Shown: positions 7,738 through 16,414 of the stretch, one piece after another | Numbering within the stretch: the first letter of the stretch is position 1 | Layout of the letters: every line of letters starts with the position of its first letter | From: Photobacterium galatheae | GTDB lineage: Bacteria > Pseudomonadota > Gammaproteobacteria > Enterobacterales > Vibrionaceae | Reading direction: 5' to 3' | DNA: 64,000 nucleotides | Assembly (NCBI RefSeq): GCF_000695255.1 | Contig: NZ_JMIB01000027.1 | Coordinates: 1 to 64,000, forward strand | Translations under genes and position numbers: made by a program | Notes under the pieces: generated by a model | What the model saw: only the letters and a program-made list of their open reading frames with translations | Told to the model about the DNA's origin: nothing | The model's database searches: none

Positions 7738-9297
7738 ATGAAGCTTAATAGAATATTTGTCGCTTGTACCCTTGTTGCAATGTCTTATGGCGCTCATAGT
7801 AATCAGCCTCTGGTCGTAACAGATTTTGGGCCAGTGGTTACTCAGCCGCTGGCTGAAGATGTTTCTCGTATTACTGCTGCGACCGCGACGACATCAACAA
7901 CAATCATGAACGCGACGAGAAATGTCATCGCAGCTGTTCATGCAAGCGGCAGTGAAGCCGCCAAGGCAACTTTGTCTGCCGCATCAAAGACCTCGACAGA
8001 TCAATTAACTGCAGCTCAGATCCAAATGAAGTTAGAAATGGATTATCAGGCCCAACTGGAGGCGCTCAGGCAGAAAGATCTGACGAAACTCATTTCTGAT
8101 GAAAGCGATGCATCGGTCAAATTTATCGAATCATTTTTAAGAAGGGAAGATATCAAGCACCTGAATATCTCCGAGGTGATTGACTACACAAAGAAAGAGG
8201 TGGACGCGAAAGCGGCTGTGGTTGAACCTTCAGCTTTAGCACCTTCCTGTAACCGTGGCGATACAGCGTGTGAAGCGAAAAAGGAAGAAATGAAGAATGT
8301 TGGTTTTGAGCGGAAGTTTACGCCAAGTTCTCATTTATTAACCTATGCAGAGATGTGTGCGGTGGGTAAAAAACGCCAGACTAAAAAAGCAGCCGAGACG
8401 GCAGCGCAAAACAGAACCCATATTGATTCTGCGAAAAAATCGCAAGAGACGCTGAATAAAACCAACTCGAAAGAGGCTCAGTCGGTCAGGCTGAAAGAGC
8501 AGATCTCGTCTAACTGTACGCCAGATGCGGTAGAGAAAGGTTTGTGTGGCACTGTGACCAAGGGCGACTATATCGAAAAGGTGCTCAAGAATGAAATCAT
8601 ACCTAATGGGGGTGTTTCAGCTTCGAACCTTTATGCGCCAGCGCCAGTAGGGGGGGCTGGAATTCTCAATCTGGAAGATCCTCAGTTGCAGAAGATGGCG
8701 AAGATTGTTGAGTTTGATTCTCTAGAAAAAACCGCGGGCGGCAAAAAAGATTTACCACCGATTGTTCAGACCTATCGGAACTCTGCTCAATTAAAGGCGG
8801 CCGAGGCGTTTGTCGAAAATATTGTGAACTTAGATGCCATCGGTAACCAACCGGTTTCAGAACGTAAAAAAGAGACTTCGGTCGCTTTCCAGTCGAAGTT
8901 TATGAGTCGCGCTGCCCAGTTGGATTTAGCAAAAAGTACGCTTAATCAGTCTGTTGCAGAGAGACGAGGACAAAAATTGTCTGGTATTCCGATGTCATCG
9001 ATTCAACAGGGAGAAATGATTAAAGAGGTCGAGGATGGCGCAGGTCCATTGGACTTAAAGTGGCACCAAATTCAGGAAGATATGAACAAGGTATCCCCCG
9101 CCAATATCGATCAGCTGACCGCGATGTCAGACAATCAGATTTGGCTGGAAATGTACACAACCTTAGTGAAGAAGAATGAAGCTCAATTTGAAAGGATGAT
9201 CAGACTCGAGAGACAGTCACTGTTACTGGCGGCTTTGCTGGCTGCTGAAGCCAATGATCCTGAGAACATTGAGTATTTAAAAAGAGTAGGCGAATAA
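7738..9297 (+). CDS. Exported helical protein, probably type IVB-associated (519 residues)
   Basis: Start taken at the ATG at 7738, which follows AAGG and begins a clear signal peptide (MKLNRIFVACTLVAMSYG, cleavage near AHS); an earlier in-frame start adds 40 residues without sense. The mature protein is Ala/Thr-rich and helical, with coiled-coil-prone segments and a few cysteine pairs (about residues 174-180, 198 and 257-267). It ends with RLERQSLLLAALLAAEAND. The next gene, 1 base later, encodes a shorter protein with the same plan and a very similar C-terminal LLAALLAE segment, so the two look like distant paralogues. Both lie between icmB and icmP, which suggests periplasmic or surface parts of the transfer apparatus. 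No family recognised. Confidence 0.7.
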   Translation: MKLNRIFVACTLVAMSYGAHSNQPLVVTDFGPVVTQPLAEDVSRITAATATTSTTIMNATRNVIAAVHASGSEAAKATLSAASKTSTDQLTAAQIQMKLEMDYQAQLEALRQKDLTKLISDESDASVKFIESFLRREDIKHLNISEVIDYTKKEVDAKAAVVEPSALAPSCNRGDTACEAKKEEMKNVGFERKFTPSSHLLTYAEMCAVGKKRQTKKAAETAAQNRTHIDSAKKSQETLNKTNSKEAQSVRLKEQISSNCTPDAVEKGLCGTVTKGDYIEKVLKNEIIPNGGVSASNLYAPAPVGGAGILNLEDPQLQKMAKIVEFDSLEKTAGGKKDLPPIVQTYRNSAQLKAAEAFVENIVNLDAIGNQPVSERKKETSVAFQSKFMSRAAQLDLAKSTLNQSVAERRGQKLSGIPMSSIQQGEMIKEVEDGAGPLDLKWHQIQEDMNKVSPANIDQLTAMSDNQIWLEMYTTLVKKNEAQFERMIRLERQSLLLAALLAAEANDPENIEYLKRVGE

Positions 9298-9298
9298 G

Positions 9299-10510
9299 AT
9301 GAAGATGATGAACTTAAAACGAAAGCAAGTCCCCATCATTGTCGCATTTATGTATGCTGGCGGGGCGTTTGCGTGTACATGTCCGCCAGTTGGGTCCGTT
9401 CAAACATTAGCCAACCCGGCACTGACGCTTGTTCTTCAGAGTCCAGGTAAAGCGTTTGATGCATATGACTCGACGATTTCAATGCAGTTGAAGATAGCTT
9501 TTGCGAACATTCAAAATGCTGTGGTTGATCAGAATATGCAGCTGGCTCAAACAACGATGGAAGCCGCTGAACTGATCACAAAAAACCAGACAGATGTTCA
9601 ACGATTAACGTCTGAACTGAGAATGAACCATGAAGCTTATCTTGAGAAAACGGGGAAAAGAGAAGCGGCTGCACTTTTGGCGACTGGTGGTGGTGACGTG
9701 GGGAAAGCGGTTAACAAGGCGTATTTTGCGAAACTCTGCGCTTTGAAAAAAAACTCAGACGCCGCGTTTAGTGCGACAGGTAGAAATGCTTCGTTGAACT
9801 TAACCCGAAGCGCTGTCGGAGAGTACGAATTCTCTGCAAGAGGGGCTTTATTGACGTTTTCTGGTGGAAATGTGGTGAAAAGTCACTATGAAAATTTCTG
9901 TACAGAAGCTGATCGTAGCCAGGGCTTGTGTGACGAAGTTGCAAAAATTCCGAATGCGGATCTTTTATCTTTCGTGTTCCTGCGACCCATGAATGAAGCA
10001 GGCAAAGGGGTGGTGAAAGACATCGTGATGAAAACGGAGTACACCTATAGTGATTATGAAATGAAAGCGGCAAAGTCATACATTGAACATGCTGTACCGA
10101 TGACGCATCTTAAAAAACCGCCCATTGGTTCCGAACTTGATACAAATGTGGTCAATTACACGGCAAGATATAAGCAGCTTCAGTCGATGGTAAACATGTC
10201 AAGGTATGTGTTTTCTAAAGCATATAACAACAGGATTCCTATCGTAAATACGTCTACGTTAAGGTTAAGCCGATTTGATCAAATGCGGGTGATGTTGACG
10301 AAAGCTGCAACCTCTGATGTCGATGCGGTCACGAATTCAAACGCAAAGGGTAAAATGATTTTTGTTCTAAATCAGATGGCTTTAGAGAATATGCTTGATC
10401 AGGAAATCTCAGAACTGGAAAAGTTAAACAATGATTTACTGGCGGCGCTTTTGGCTGAAAAAAATAATAAGTTAGACGTCATTTCAGAGATAAACAACAA
10501 GCGAGGCTAA
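9299..10510 (+). CDS. Exported helical protein, paralogue of its upstream neighbour (403 residues)
   Basis: Signal peptide at the N-terminus (VPIIVAFMYAGGAFACTC); the Cys after GAFA makes a weak lipoprotein site possible. The mature protein is helical with cysteines near residues 145, 199 and 209, and ends in a coiled-coil segment with NNDLLAALLAEKNN, matching the end of the preceding protein. Alternative starts lie within 9 bases (Met codons at 9299, 9305 and 9308). A terminator follows, so 7738-10510 is a two-gene operon. Exported, helical, repeated genes inside a type IVB locus could be surface or pilus-associated components; that is inference. Confidence 0.7.
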   Translation: MKMMNLKRKQVPIIVAFMYAGGAFACTCPPVGSVQTLANPALTLVLQSPGKAFDAYDSTISMQLKIAFANIQNAVVDQNMQLAQTTMEAAELITKNQTDVQRLTSELRMNHEAYLEKTGKREAAALLATGGGDVGKAVNKAYFAKLCALKKNSDAAFSATGRNASLNLTRSAVGEYEFSARGALLTFSGGNVVKSHYENFCTEADRSQGLCDEVAKIPNADLLSFVFLRPMNEAGKGVVKDIVMKTEYTYSDYEMKAAKSYIEHAVPMTHLKKPPIGSELDTNVVNYTARYKQLQSMVNMSRYVFSKAYNNRIPIVNTSTLRLSRFDQMRVMLTKAATSDVDAVTNSNAKGKMIFVLNQMALENMLDQEISELEKLNNDLLAALLAEKNNKLDVISEINNKRG

Positions 10511-10527
10511 GGTTTCTCACTGGATTC

Positions 10528-10554
10528 AAAAGCTCACATTGTGGGCTTTTTTTC
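10528..10554 (+). terminator. Terminator after the exported-protein pair
   Basis: AAAGCTCACA-TT-GTGGGCTTT stem (one G-U pair) followed by a T-run. Confidence 0.7.
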
Positions 10555-10591
10555 TTCCTTTTTTAGCAGGAGTTGGTAACTTTAAATAAAA

Positions 10592-12004
10592 ATGAACGAA
10601 AATAACAATTCGTCACAATCCTCAACTGCAATGCTCATTGCGATATTTGCTGCCTGTCTCATTGCGCCCTGGGTCATCAATCAATACCTTTTGAAGTACT
10701 ATGTTGGCGCATGGTATTGGTTGATTTATGGTAAGGTCTGGCTGCTCTACAAGATAACTTCATTTCCTTTTGTGAGTGAAAATCTTGATTATATTCTGTT
10801 TTGGGTGGATTGGTTCATTGTTGACTCAAATATACCTGATGGACGACTGTATCCGATCGTCAATGAGATTTATAAGGGACTTCTTGAAACAGATACAAGC
10901 AGTATGGAGGCGATCAGAAATGCTTTTTCAACAAGTGATGGGGAACTTTCAGGTAAATTCTCAAACACAAGCAGATTTGCGATGGCTGTTTATTTACCGA
11001 TTTATCTCTATATATCAATGCGGATCACATATAAATTACTGACCATTAAAAAATTCGATAATGTATTTACGCTTGATGAATTTGCTGAATCCATGGCTGA
11101 AGGCTTCCCCGAGCTTCTTCCTGTTGTTTATGATAATCCGTTAAAGTACGACCTTGATGAGGGGCATTGGCGAATGTCACCCAAGATTTATACCTATCTC
11201 AAGAATCATCATTGTATTGAAGAGTTCATTGATGATGGAAAGGAGATGTTTAAGCTCAATGAAGAAAATTTATCAACCCTTTTGGTTGAGCAGTTAGGCG
11301 AGAAATGGGATGGCTTTGAGGGGTTAGATAAAAACTACAGAACGATTGCGGCTATCGCATTACCACTTGTGAACTCACCGGCAAAAGGGAAAGCGGCCAC
11401 TTATCAATTAATTGAAGCATTAGGCTATGCTTATAGTGTCAAGCCGACCTTCCTGCCGAGCTTAAAAAAGGGTGTGAAAACGTTTTTACTCAGCATCCTG
11501 AATATCAATTTTTATGTTGCAGGAACCTCGAAGGGGAAAAAAGTAAGAAAAGTATTCTTCAAAGACTTAAATGGTATTGTCATGGGTTGGAAAGAGACAT
11601 TCAGACAAAGAAAGTACAAAAAGATATCCCAGGCCATTGTCGAAAAAAATATATCTGACTTTCAGGATATTCCAGCAGTTAAAAATATTCTGAAGAAGCA
11701 CGCTTATAAAAGTACAGTCATTGCTGCACTGATTGAGTCTGCACGGCTTGGGGGCGTACTTCCTTCATGCAGTAGCATATGGCTTAAAAAGGAAAATAGA
11801 AACCTCTTCTATGTTTTTAACAATTTAGGTAGACATGTTTCATGGATTGAAGTGGTAGGGTTTTGGTCTCATTATCTCAATGAAAAGAAAGTTGAAGCGC
11901 CATTCCCTTATCCTAAGATTGAAAATGGTGTAGAAGGGGTCGATGATGCACTTTACTCATCGTTCTATAACTATGCCCCTCTGGTAGAGCGAGACTCAGC
12001 GTAG
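10592..12004 (+). CDS. icmP: IcmP/DotM (TrbA-like) coupling-complex protein
   Basis: Inner-membrane protein of 470 residues. Two hydrophobic helices occupy the N-terminus (about 13-35 and 45-70), with a third near 130-150. The C-terminal soluble domain carries the family signature: KHAYKSTVIAALIESARLGG, VLPS, then WLK...NLFYVFNNLGR and W.EV.GF..HY (about residues 366-430), which matches DotM as I know it. DotM with DotL forms the type IV coupling complex that recruits substrates. The dotL/icmO gene is not in this window. It is longer than Legionella DotM (about 380). A terminator follows at 12026-12053. Confidence 0.85.
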   Translation: MNENNNSSQSSTAMLIAIFAACLIAPWVINQYLLKYYVGAWYWLIYGKVWLLYKITSFPFVSENLDYILFWVDWFIVDSNIPDGRLYPIVNEIYKGLLETDTSSMEAIRNAFSTSDGELSGKFSNTSRFAMAVYLPIYLYISMRITYKLLTIKKFDNVFTLDEFAESMAEGFPELLPVVYDNPLKYDLDEGHWRMSPKIYTYLKNHHCIEEFIDDGKEMFKLNEENLSTLLVEQLGEKWDGFEGLDKNYRTIAAIALPLVNSPAKGKAATYQLIEALGYAYSVKPTFLPSLKKGVKTFLLSILNINFYVAGTSKGKKVRKVFFKDLNGIVMGWKETFRQRKYKKISQAIVEKNISDFQDIPAVKNILKKHAYKSTVIAALIESARLGGVLPSCSSIWLKKENRNLFYVFNNLGRHVSWIEVVGFWSHYLNEKKVEAPFPYPKIENGVEGVDDALYSSFYNYAPLVERDSA

Positions 12005-12025
12005 AAAAGGTTGAACCATGACAAC

Positions 12026-12053
12026 AAAGAGGCAAATTGTATTGCCTCTCTTT
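12026..12053 (+). terminator. Terminator after icmP
   Basis: AAAGAGGCAA-ATTGTA-TTGCCTCTCTTT stem-loop between convergent icmP and the S41-like gene. Confidence 0.7.
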
Positions 12054-12064
12054 CCCTGTGCCGG

Positions 12065-12084
12065 CAACCTAAAAATTCATTCAT
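12065..12084. repeat. Dispersed 20-bp repeat, copy 1
   Basis: CAACCTAAAAATTCATTCAT occurs here, at the 3' end of the S41-like gene, and again exactly at 27247-27266. It runs on into an ATTCAT...ATGAAT inverted repeat. Confidence 0.8.
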
Positions 12085-13025
12085 TTGGATGAATTATTGA
12101 TTTCAAACTTTCCGATAGTCAGCATGTAGCTCCCATATGGTGTATCAAACTTTGCCTGAATACTTCGTTTGCCTTTCATCGGTAATCCATCAACATCCCA
12201 TCCATTTTCAATCAGATTGTGAGCGAAAATTTCAGCGGAACTCGCCGTATGTTTGTTGACGAAAAGGCTTCGTTTTTTCAATTCATTGTCATCAAGAGAA
12301 CCTTCGACCCATAACGCTTCTTCTCCGTCCATTGTGAAAAGTGTGGCGATGTGATGACGTCCTTTCGGTAAAAAACCGGAGAGTATCTTGATCGTACACT
12401 CAAGGTCACCACCATGATTATCTCGTAAGTCTAAGGATCGAATCTTTTCTGGGTGTGAGAGAAGACTTTCTGCAACACAGCCGTTATCGCTGTCGAAGTT
12501 TGTAATTTTTAAACGAAGGCCATCTTCAGACAATTCACTTTTCTCTGATTGCTCGTTTGATGGTGTCCCTGTCACATCTGCATCTTTTCTTAACATGATT
12601 GTGTAAGGGTCATCTGTTCGCTTGATAGCCACTTTCAGCAGCAGTAAATCGACGTCATTAATCGATAAGCTCGACTCATCAGATAACCCTTTTTTAAGGT
12701 GTGCGGTGAGCTGGATCAGACCTTCAATGCTGAGCGCTCCAATTTCTGTCAGACATGAATTTCCTTTCAGGTTGAACTCTTGACAGAATCTACGCACAGA
12801 ACCTTTTGCAATATCCAGGGTTTTTTCAAAATTACTGGTCGGAAAGTGTGTCGCATAACGGACAATGTATGTCTCGAACTCTACAGGAGCGTTCGTGACA
12901 ATATTGAACTCTGAATTACCGGCGACAGATGGCGATAGGCTGTCGTTGATTGCATAAGATTGAACGGGTAAAAAAAAGCACACGGAACACAGTGCACCTT
13001 GTATCTTTTTGAATAATGTCGGCAT
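12081..13025 (-). CDS. Secreted S41-family (C-terminal processing) peptidase-like protein
   Basis: Signal peptide (cleavage near QSYA), a poorly conserved middle region, then an S41 core: RSLDLRDNHGGDL is the family's LDLRxNxGG strand, and TASSAEIFA with GLPMKGK matches the TASASEIxA and GxxxxGK motifs. By alignment with Tsp/Prc, Ser262 and Lys286 would be the catalytic dyad. Such proteases act in the periplasm on membrane or secreted proteins. At 314 residues it is shorter than Prc and the PDZ region is unclear. It begins 1 base after the DsbA-like gene, so it belongs to a three-gene minus-strand operon (14371-12081). Confidence 0.7.
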   Translation of the reverse strand: MPTLFKKIQGALCSVCFFLPVQSYAINDSLSPSVAGNSEFNIVTNAPVEFETYIVRYATHFPTSNFEKTLDIAKGSVRRFCQEFNLKGNSCLTEIGALSIEGLIQLTAHLKKGLSDESSLSINDVDLLLLKVAIKRTDDPYTIMLRKDADVTGTPSNEQSEKSELSEDGLRLKITNFDSDNGCVAESLLSHPEKIRSLDLRDNHGGDLECTIKILSGFLPKGRHHIATLFTMDGEEALWVEGSLDDNELKKRSLFVNKHTASSAEIFAHNLIENGWDVDGLPMKGKRSIQAKFDTPYGSYMLTIGKFEINNSSK

Positions 13026-13026
13026 G

Positions 13027-13701
13027 CTAATCTCTAGTTGAATTGACGATTTTCAGGCTGCTCTGGTACGCGACAAGCGCTTCTGTGATGTTGAGCATTC
13101 CCTGATGAGTGAGTCCGAATTCTGGGCTTACTCTGTACGCTGCATGTTTGCCAATCACAACAAGGCTAGGCGTACCGATAACCCCAAAAGATTCTGCGTA
13201 CTCCTGCGTCGCTTTTACAGACGAATTCATCTTTTCCAAAGACAGTTTGGTCATTATCTTACCACGACTTTTTTTCGTTGCAACGCTGACTAAGTCGGCT
13301 GCTCTCAGTAAGTCAGTCACTTGATCGAGCCCTAAGCTTTCTTGTGCCGACTCGACGTCATGTCGACTGAGTGCTGGGTTGAGTTCTACGGAGGCAAGGT
13401 AGGCTTTTGAGGCCCATTTCCAAGGTTCAAATGGCGCAAACGGGACTGAGATTAAATCGACCTGACGGCCCATTTTACGCTTCCAGCTTTCGAGTTCAGG
13501 GGAGAATTTTTTGCAGCTTGGGCAGTTCGTATTAAAGAAGTAATAAACGCGAATCGTGTTTTCACTAGCACTCGTAGCCGCCATAGGAATCGCTTCAAAG
13601 TACTTTTTCTTTTCTGCTTCGCTCGCACTGACTGAAAATCCGATGACTGAGATGGCGATGACTGATGCAATTTTAAAGATTATCTTTTTCACAGATTTCA
13701 T
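13027..13701 (-). CDS. DsbA-family thiol oxidoreductase
   Basis: Exported thioredoxin-fold protein of 224 residues with a signal peptide (cleavage near SVSAS). The active site is C60-P-S-C63 in NTNCPSCKKF. The cis-proline loop is GTPSLVV near residue 176. Between them lies the helical insertion typical of DsbA proteins. It would introduce or exchange disulfides in periplasmic proteins; candidates are the cysteine-containing exported proteins of the nearby secretion cluster. Its start overlaps the upstream 232-residue gene by 29 bases, suggesting translational coupling. Confidence 0.8.
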   Translation of the reverse strand: MKSVKKIIFKIASVIAISVIGFSVSASEAEKKKYFEAIPMAATSASENTIRVYYFFNTNCPSCKKFSPELESWKRKMGRQVDLISVPFAPFEPWKWASKAYLASVELNPALSRHDVESAQESLGLDQVTDLLRAADLVSVATKKSRGKIMTKLSLEKMNSSVKATQEYAESFGVIGTPSLVVIGKHAAYRVSPEFGLTHQGMLNITEALVAYQSSLKIVNSTRD

Positions 13702-14371
13702 GAATGGTTTGTATGTTTTTTTCGACTAATTTATCAAGTTCAATCATTATTTTTTCGGGTGAGATAATGTTCAAGTGTTCGACGTTCAGACTGTGTTGAA
13801 TGATTATTTTCACAAATCTTTGATTCAGCCTGATTGCGCCGACGGGTAATACTGTTTTGTGATTGTTTTCTGTGCCCGAAAACGTCATCTCTTTTGTTTG
13901 ATTGATGCAGTCTATCAGGTTCCCGTAGAGGCTTTCTCCGTTGACCTCAACAATGAGGTACTCAGAGGATAATACGTGGCATTTGTATTGGATAGTCGCT
14001 TCTTTTTCTGGGTGATTGTCGATGGATAGGCACAAAGATGGTATCGGGCTTTTGATGGTCAATGCGCCGTAAGTGTTGCAGATATCTTCAGATTCACTGG
14101 AATTCATGTGATCAGGAATTTTTAAACAGTATTGGTTGCCAGCACCCAGTTCACAGGTCACTTCAAATGTCAGCACGTATACTCTGTTAAAAGCATAAAT
14201 ACTTGCGTGAACTCTTTGACTCTCAAGGGCTTTTTCACACTGAATGATGACCTCATGATTGTCCTCATTGATTTTTAATATCTCTGCTGAAATCTCCTGA
14301 TCCAAGTCAGTAAAGAATCCGCCAATGCAGATATCTAACTGAGTGAGCTTGAGTAGACGAATCGGTGTCAT
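13673..14371 (-). CDS. Hypothetical beta-rich protein, 232 residues
   Basis: Not securely recognised. No signal peptide. The sequence alternates short beta-like strands in two halves (about 10-110 and 115-210), loosely resembling PilZ-type or YcgR N-terminal domains, but the PilZ RxxxR and D/NxSxxG motifs are not visible. First gene of the operon with the DsbA- and S41-like genes. Start at the ATG at 14371; the divergent gene starts at 14420, leaving a 48-base shared promoter region. Confidence 0.6.
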   Translation of the reverse strand: MTPIRLLKLTQLDICIGGFFTDLDQEISAEILKINEDNHEVIIQCEKALESQRVHASIYAFNRVYVLTFEVTCELGAGNQYCLKIPDHMNSSESEDICNTYGALTIKSPIPSLCLSIDNHPEKEATIQYKCHVLSSEYLIVEVNGESLYGNLIDCINQTKEMTFSGTENNHKTVLPVGAIRLNQRFVKIIIQHSLNVEHLNIISPEKIMIELDKLVEKNIQTIHEICEKDNL

Positions 14372-14407
14372 TTGGTGTATTTTTTTAGTAAATGCTATTC
14401 AAAATAA

Positions 14408-14413
14408 TATGAT
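14408..14413 (+). promoter_or_regulatory. -10-like box directly in front of the gene at 14420
   Basis: TATGAT ends 6 bases before the ATG at 14420, so transcription would start at or next to the start codon. No Shine-Dalgarno sequence can exist in such a leader. Confidence 0.35.
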
Positions 14414-14419
14414 TTTACA

Positions 14420-15124
14420 ATGAGAGCCAATAAACTATTTCTGATATGTGCAGCCCTTTATACATCGTCATCATTTGCGTCTTACCCGGAGGCTTTAGAA
14501 CGTTCTTTTCATGAAACAAGAATATATCATGAAGACAGTGACAAAGTGTTTGGTTATGCAAGAGAGAAAGATAAAAAAATAGGCAGCTATTTTACCTACG
14601 ATATCAATGAAAATAGACTCGGTATCGGCGAATCAAAATATAGTCTCGATGGTAACAGATTTATCAAAATAAAGGGCAGGGAAGACAACGAGATGAAGAA
14701 CACAGTTGTGCCATATTTTGCGAAAAGATATGGGGCCAAATTTTCATCAGGCGATCAAGGGAAGGCATATGTATTCTTAGATTACTCTTGTCCATTTAGT
14801 CGAGCGTTTGTTCAGCGAGGTCAGCTTGAGCAGCTGGCGAATGATGGGAAGGAGGTTTGGGTGATGCCCATGAGTCGAGATGCAACGACGGAAGGCATTT
14901 TGAACTACAGTGCATTAACCTGTGGGAGTGCTTCTTCTGAAGACAAACTATCGAGATTTCTTCATTGGATGAAAGCGGGTGCAGCGAATGTTCAAAAATC
15001 AGAGCTGAAAGCCGCTCAGTGTTATTACTGGTTAGATTTGAAGCCATATTATGGGTTAATCTCTGAGCTAGGTCTGGAAGGTGTTCCTGCTGTATTTGAG
15101 ATAAAAAATAGTCGTGTTGAGTGA
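14420..15124 (+). CDS. Exported DsbC/DsbG-like thioredoxin-fold protein with a CxxS site
   Basis: Signal peptide (cleavage near FASYP), an N-terminal beta-rich region and a thioredoxin-like domain with DYSCPFSRAF, where C124-P-F-S127 replaces CxxC. The cis-Pro loop GVPAVFEI lies near residue 222, very close to the C-terminus, so the last helix seen in DsbC is missing. A single active-site cysteine suggests a trapping, isomerase or structural role rather than oxidation. Divergent from the DsbA-like operon. It may be involved in folding secretion-system proteins. Confidence 0.6.
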   Translation: MRANKLFLICAALYTSSSFASYPEALERSFHETRIYHEDSDKVFGYAREKDKKIGSYFTYDINENRLGIGESKYSLDGNRFIKIKGREDNEMKNTVVPYFAKRYGAKFSSGDQGKAYVFLDYSCPFSRAFVQRGQLEQLANDGKEVWVMPMSRDATTEGILNYSALTCGSASSEDKLSRFLHWMKAGAANVQKSELKAAQCYYWLDLKPYYGLISELGLEGVPAVFEIKNSRVE

Positions 15125-15264
15125 GACAACCAAGTTTTAAAAAATGACGTTTATTGCCTCAAATGGTTTATACAAACAGTCGGTAGAGGAAGAGATCATG
15201 GCTGCCTGGGAGCAGTTGCAGCACGGTTCCATGCTTTCGCCCAAGAGATTTTTAAGAGAAGTAT

Positions 15265-15281
15265 GGGGAGCATCGCTCCCC
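15265..15281 (-). terminator. Stem-loop just past ftsZ
   Basis: GGGGAGC-ATC-GCTCCCC perfect hairpin 11 bases downstream of the ftsZ stop. The T-tract on the minus strand is weak, so the terminator call is moderate. Confidence 0.5.
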
Positions 15282-15291
15282 ACAAATGTTT

Positions 15292-16401
15292 CTAAGCGCT
15301 CTTTTGGGTTAGAAATGATGGTATTTCAGACCCTGAATTTGTACGTTGCTTTGGTTGAGCCGATGTTTCTCCGTATTGAGCTTTTCTGGATTCAACTTTA
15401 AATGGTGATTCTGGTTTCGATTGAACTGCATCATGTTTACTCTTAAGCCCAGTTGCAATCACGGTCACTTCTATCTTTTTCTGCATGTCGAGATCAAATG
15501 AGTTTCCAACTTTGATCGTGGCATTTTCTGAGGTGATTTTTCTCAACTCAGCACCAATAATATTGAGCTCTTCCAATTGGAGATCCATGCCACTCACGAT
15601 TGATACAATCAGACCTTCAGCATTGCTGATGTCAATATCATCAAGAAGAGGGCATGTGGTTGCCTGAAGTACGGCTTGAACGGCTCTGTCGTCACCAGCT
15701 TCCCCGATGCCCTGACCTTGCCCCATAATCGCCAAACCTTTAGAACCCATGACTGTTTTCACGTCAGCAAAGTCTACGTTAATCATGCCGTCTTTTAAGA
15801 TCAGATCGCTGATACCACTGACTGCAGTGTAAAGCACTTCATTCACTGCATCAAACGCATGAAGCAGTATGATTGAGTTATCGAGTTTCTCCAGCAGTTT
15901 TTGGTTTGGTATGACAACAATAGAATCAACATATTGCTTGAGTTCTTCAATGCCTTCCAGCGCGTAGCTCATTCTTTTATTCCCTTCGAAGCTGAAAGGT
16001 TTTGTGACCACTGCAACGGTGAGAATTCCTTGCTCTTTTGCTGTTTTAGCGATGACAGGGGCAGCACCGGTGCCGGTACCGCCACCGAGTCCGGCCGCAA
16101 TAAATAAGATGTCGGCACCTTTGACTGCATCGGATATTTCATGAAGGCTTTCTTCAGCTGCTGCTCTCCCGACTTCAGGTTGCGATCCTGCGCCCAGCCC
16201 CTGGGTTGATTCTTTTCCGATTTGGATCATATGGTCGGCTGGGCAGCCATTCACACTTCTCAAAGATTGAATATCAGTGTTTACACAGTAAAGTTCTGCA
16301 CCTTCAAATTCACGTTTTATAATATGACCAATGGCATTTGTTCCGCCACCGCCAACCCCGAAGACCTTGATCACCGGGTTTTCAATTAGATTCTGTTCCA
16401 T
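15292..16401 (-). CDS. ftsZ: FtsZ, full-length tubulin-like cell division GTPase
   Basis: 369 residues, the size of bacterial FtsZ. The nucleotide-binding G-box GGGTGTG is at 106-112, with N-terminal GVGGGGTNA at 15-23. The T7 synergy loop [11 protein letters not shown] (D210, D213) is intact, so GTP hydrolysis on polymerisation is expected. A variable linker follows, and the protein ends in [11 protein letters not shown], matching the conserved C-terminal peptide that binds FtsA and ZipA. It is therefore FtsZ proper, not plasmid TubZ or phage PhuZ. It has a good ribosome binding site (GGTGAGAAG) and starts 13 bases after a lytic transglycosylase gene; the usual neighbours (ftsA, ftsQ, mur genes) are absent. 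It is probably a second copy affecting host division or element maintenance. Confidence 0.95.
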   Translation of the reverse strand: MEQNLIENPVIKVFGVGGGGTNAIGHIIKREFEGAELYCVNTDIQSLRSVNGCPADHMIQIGKESTQGLGAGSQPEVGRAAAEESLHEISDAVKGADILFIAAGLGGGTGTGAAPVIAKTAKEQGILTVAVVTKPFSFEGNKRMSYALEGIEELKQYVDSIVVIPNQKLLEKLDNSIILLHAFDAVNEVLYTAVSGISDLILKDGMINVDFADVKTVMGSKGLAIMGQGQGIGEAGDDRAVQAVLQATTCPLLDDIDISNAEGLIVSIVSGMDLQLEELNIIGAELRKITSENATIKVGNSFDLDMQKKIEVTVIATGLKSKHDAVQSKPESPFKVESRKAQYGETSAQPKQRTNSGSEIPSFLTQKSA

Positions 16402-16414
16402 CTTCTCACCATTT

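Noticed and set aside
13673..14371. YcgR/PilZ cyclic di-GMP receptor
   Set aside because: Strand pattern is loosely similar, but the RxxxR and D/NxSxxG binding motifs are missing.
15144..15401. 85-codon plus-strand frame after the CxxS thioredoxin-fold gene
   Set aside because: Its last 110 bases are antisense to ftsZ and it contains the hairpin after ftsZ. There is no ribosome binding site. The first 45 residues look plausible, so a short gene is not fully excluded.
15292..16401. Plasmid TubZ or phage PhuZ instead of FtsZ
   Set aside because: The G-box, T7 loop and C-terminal EIPSFL peptide are those of true FtsZ.
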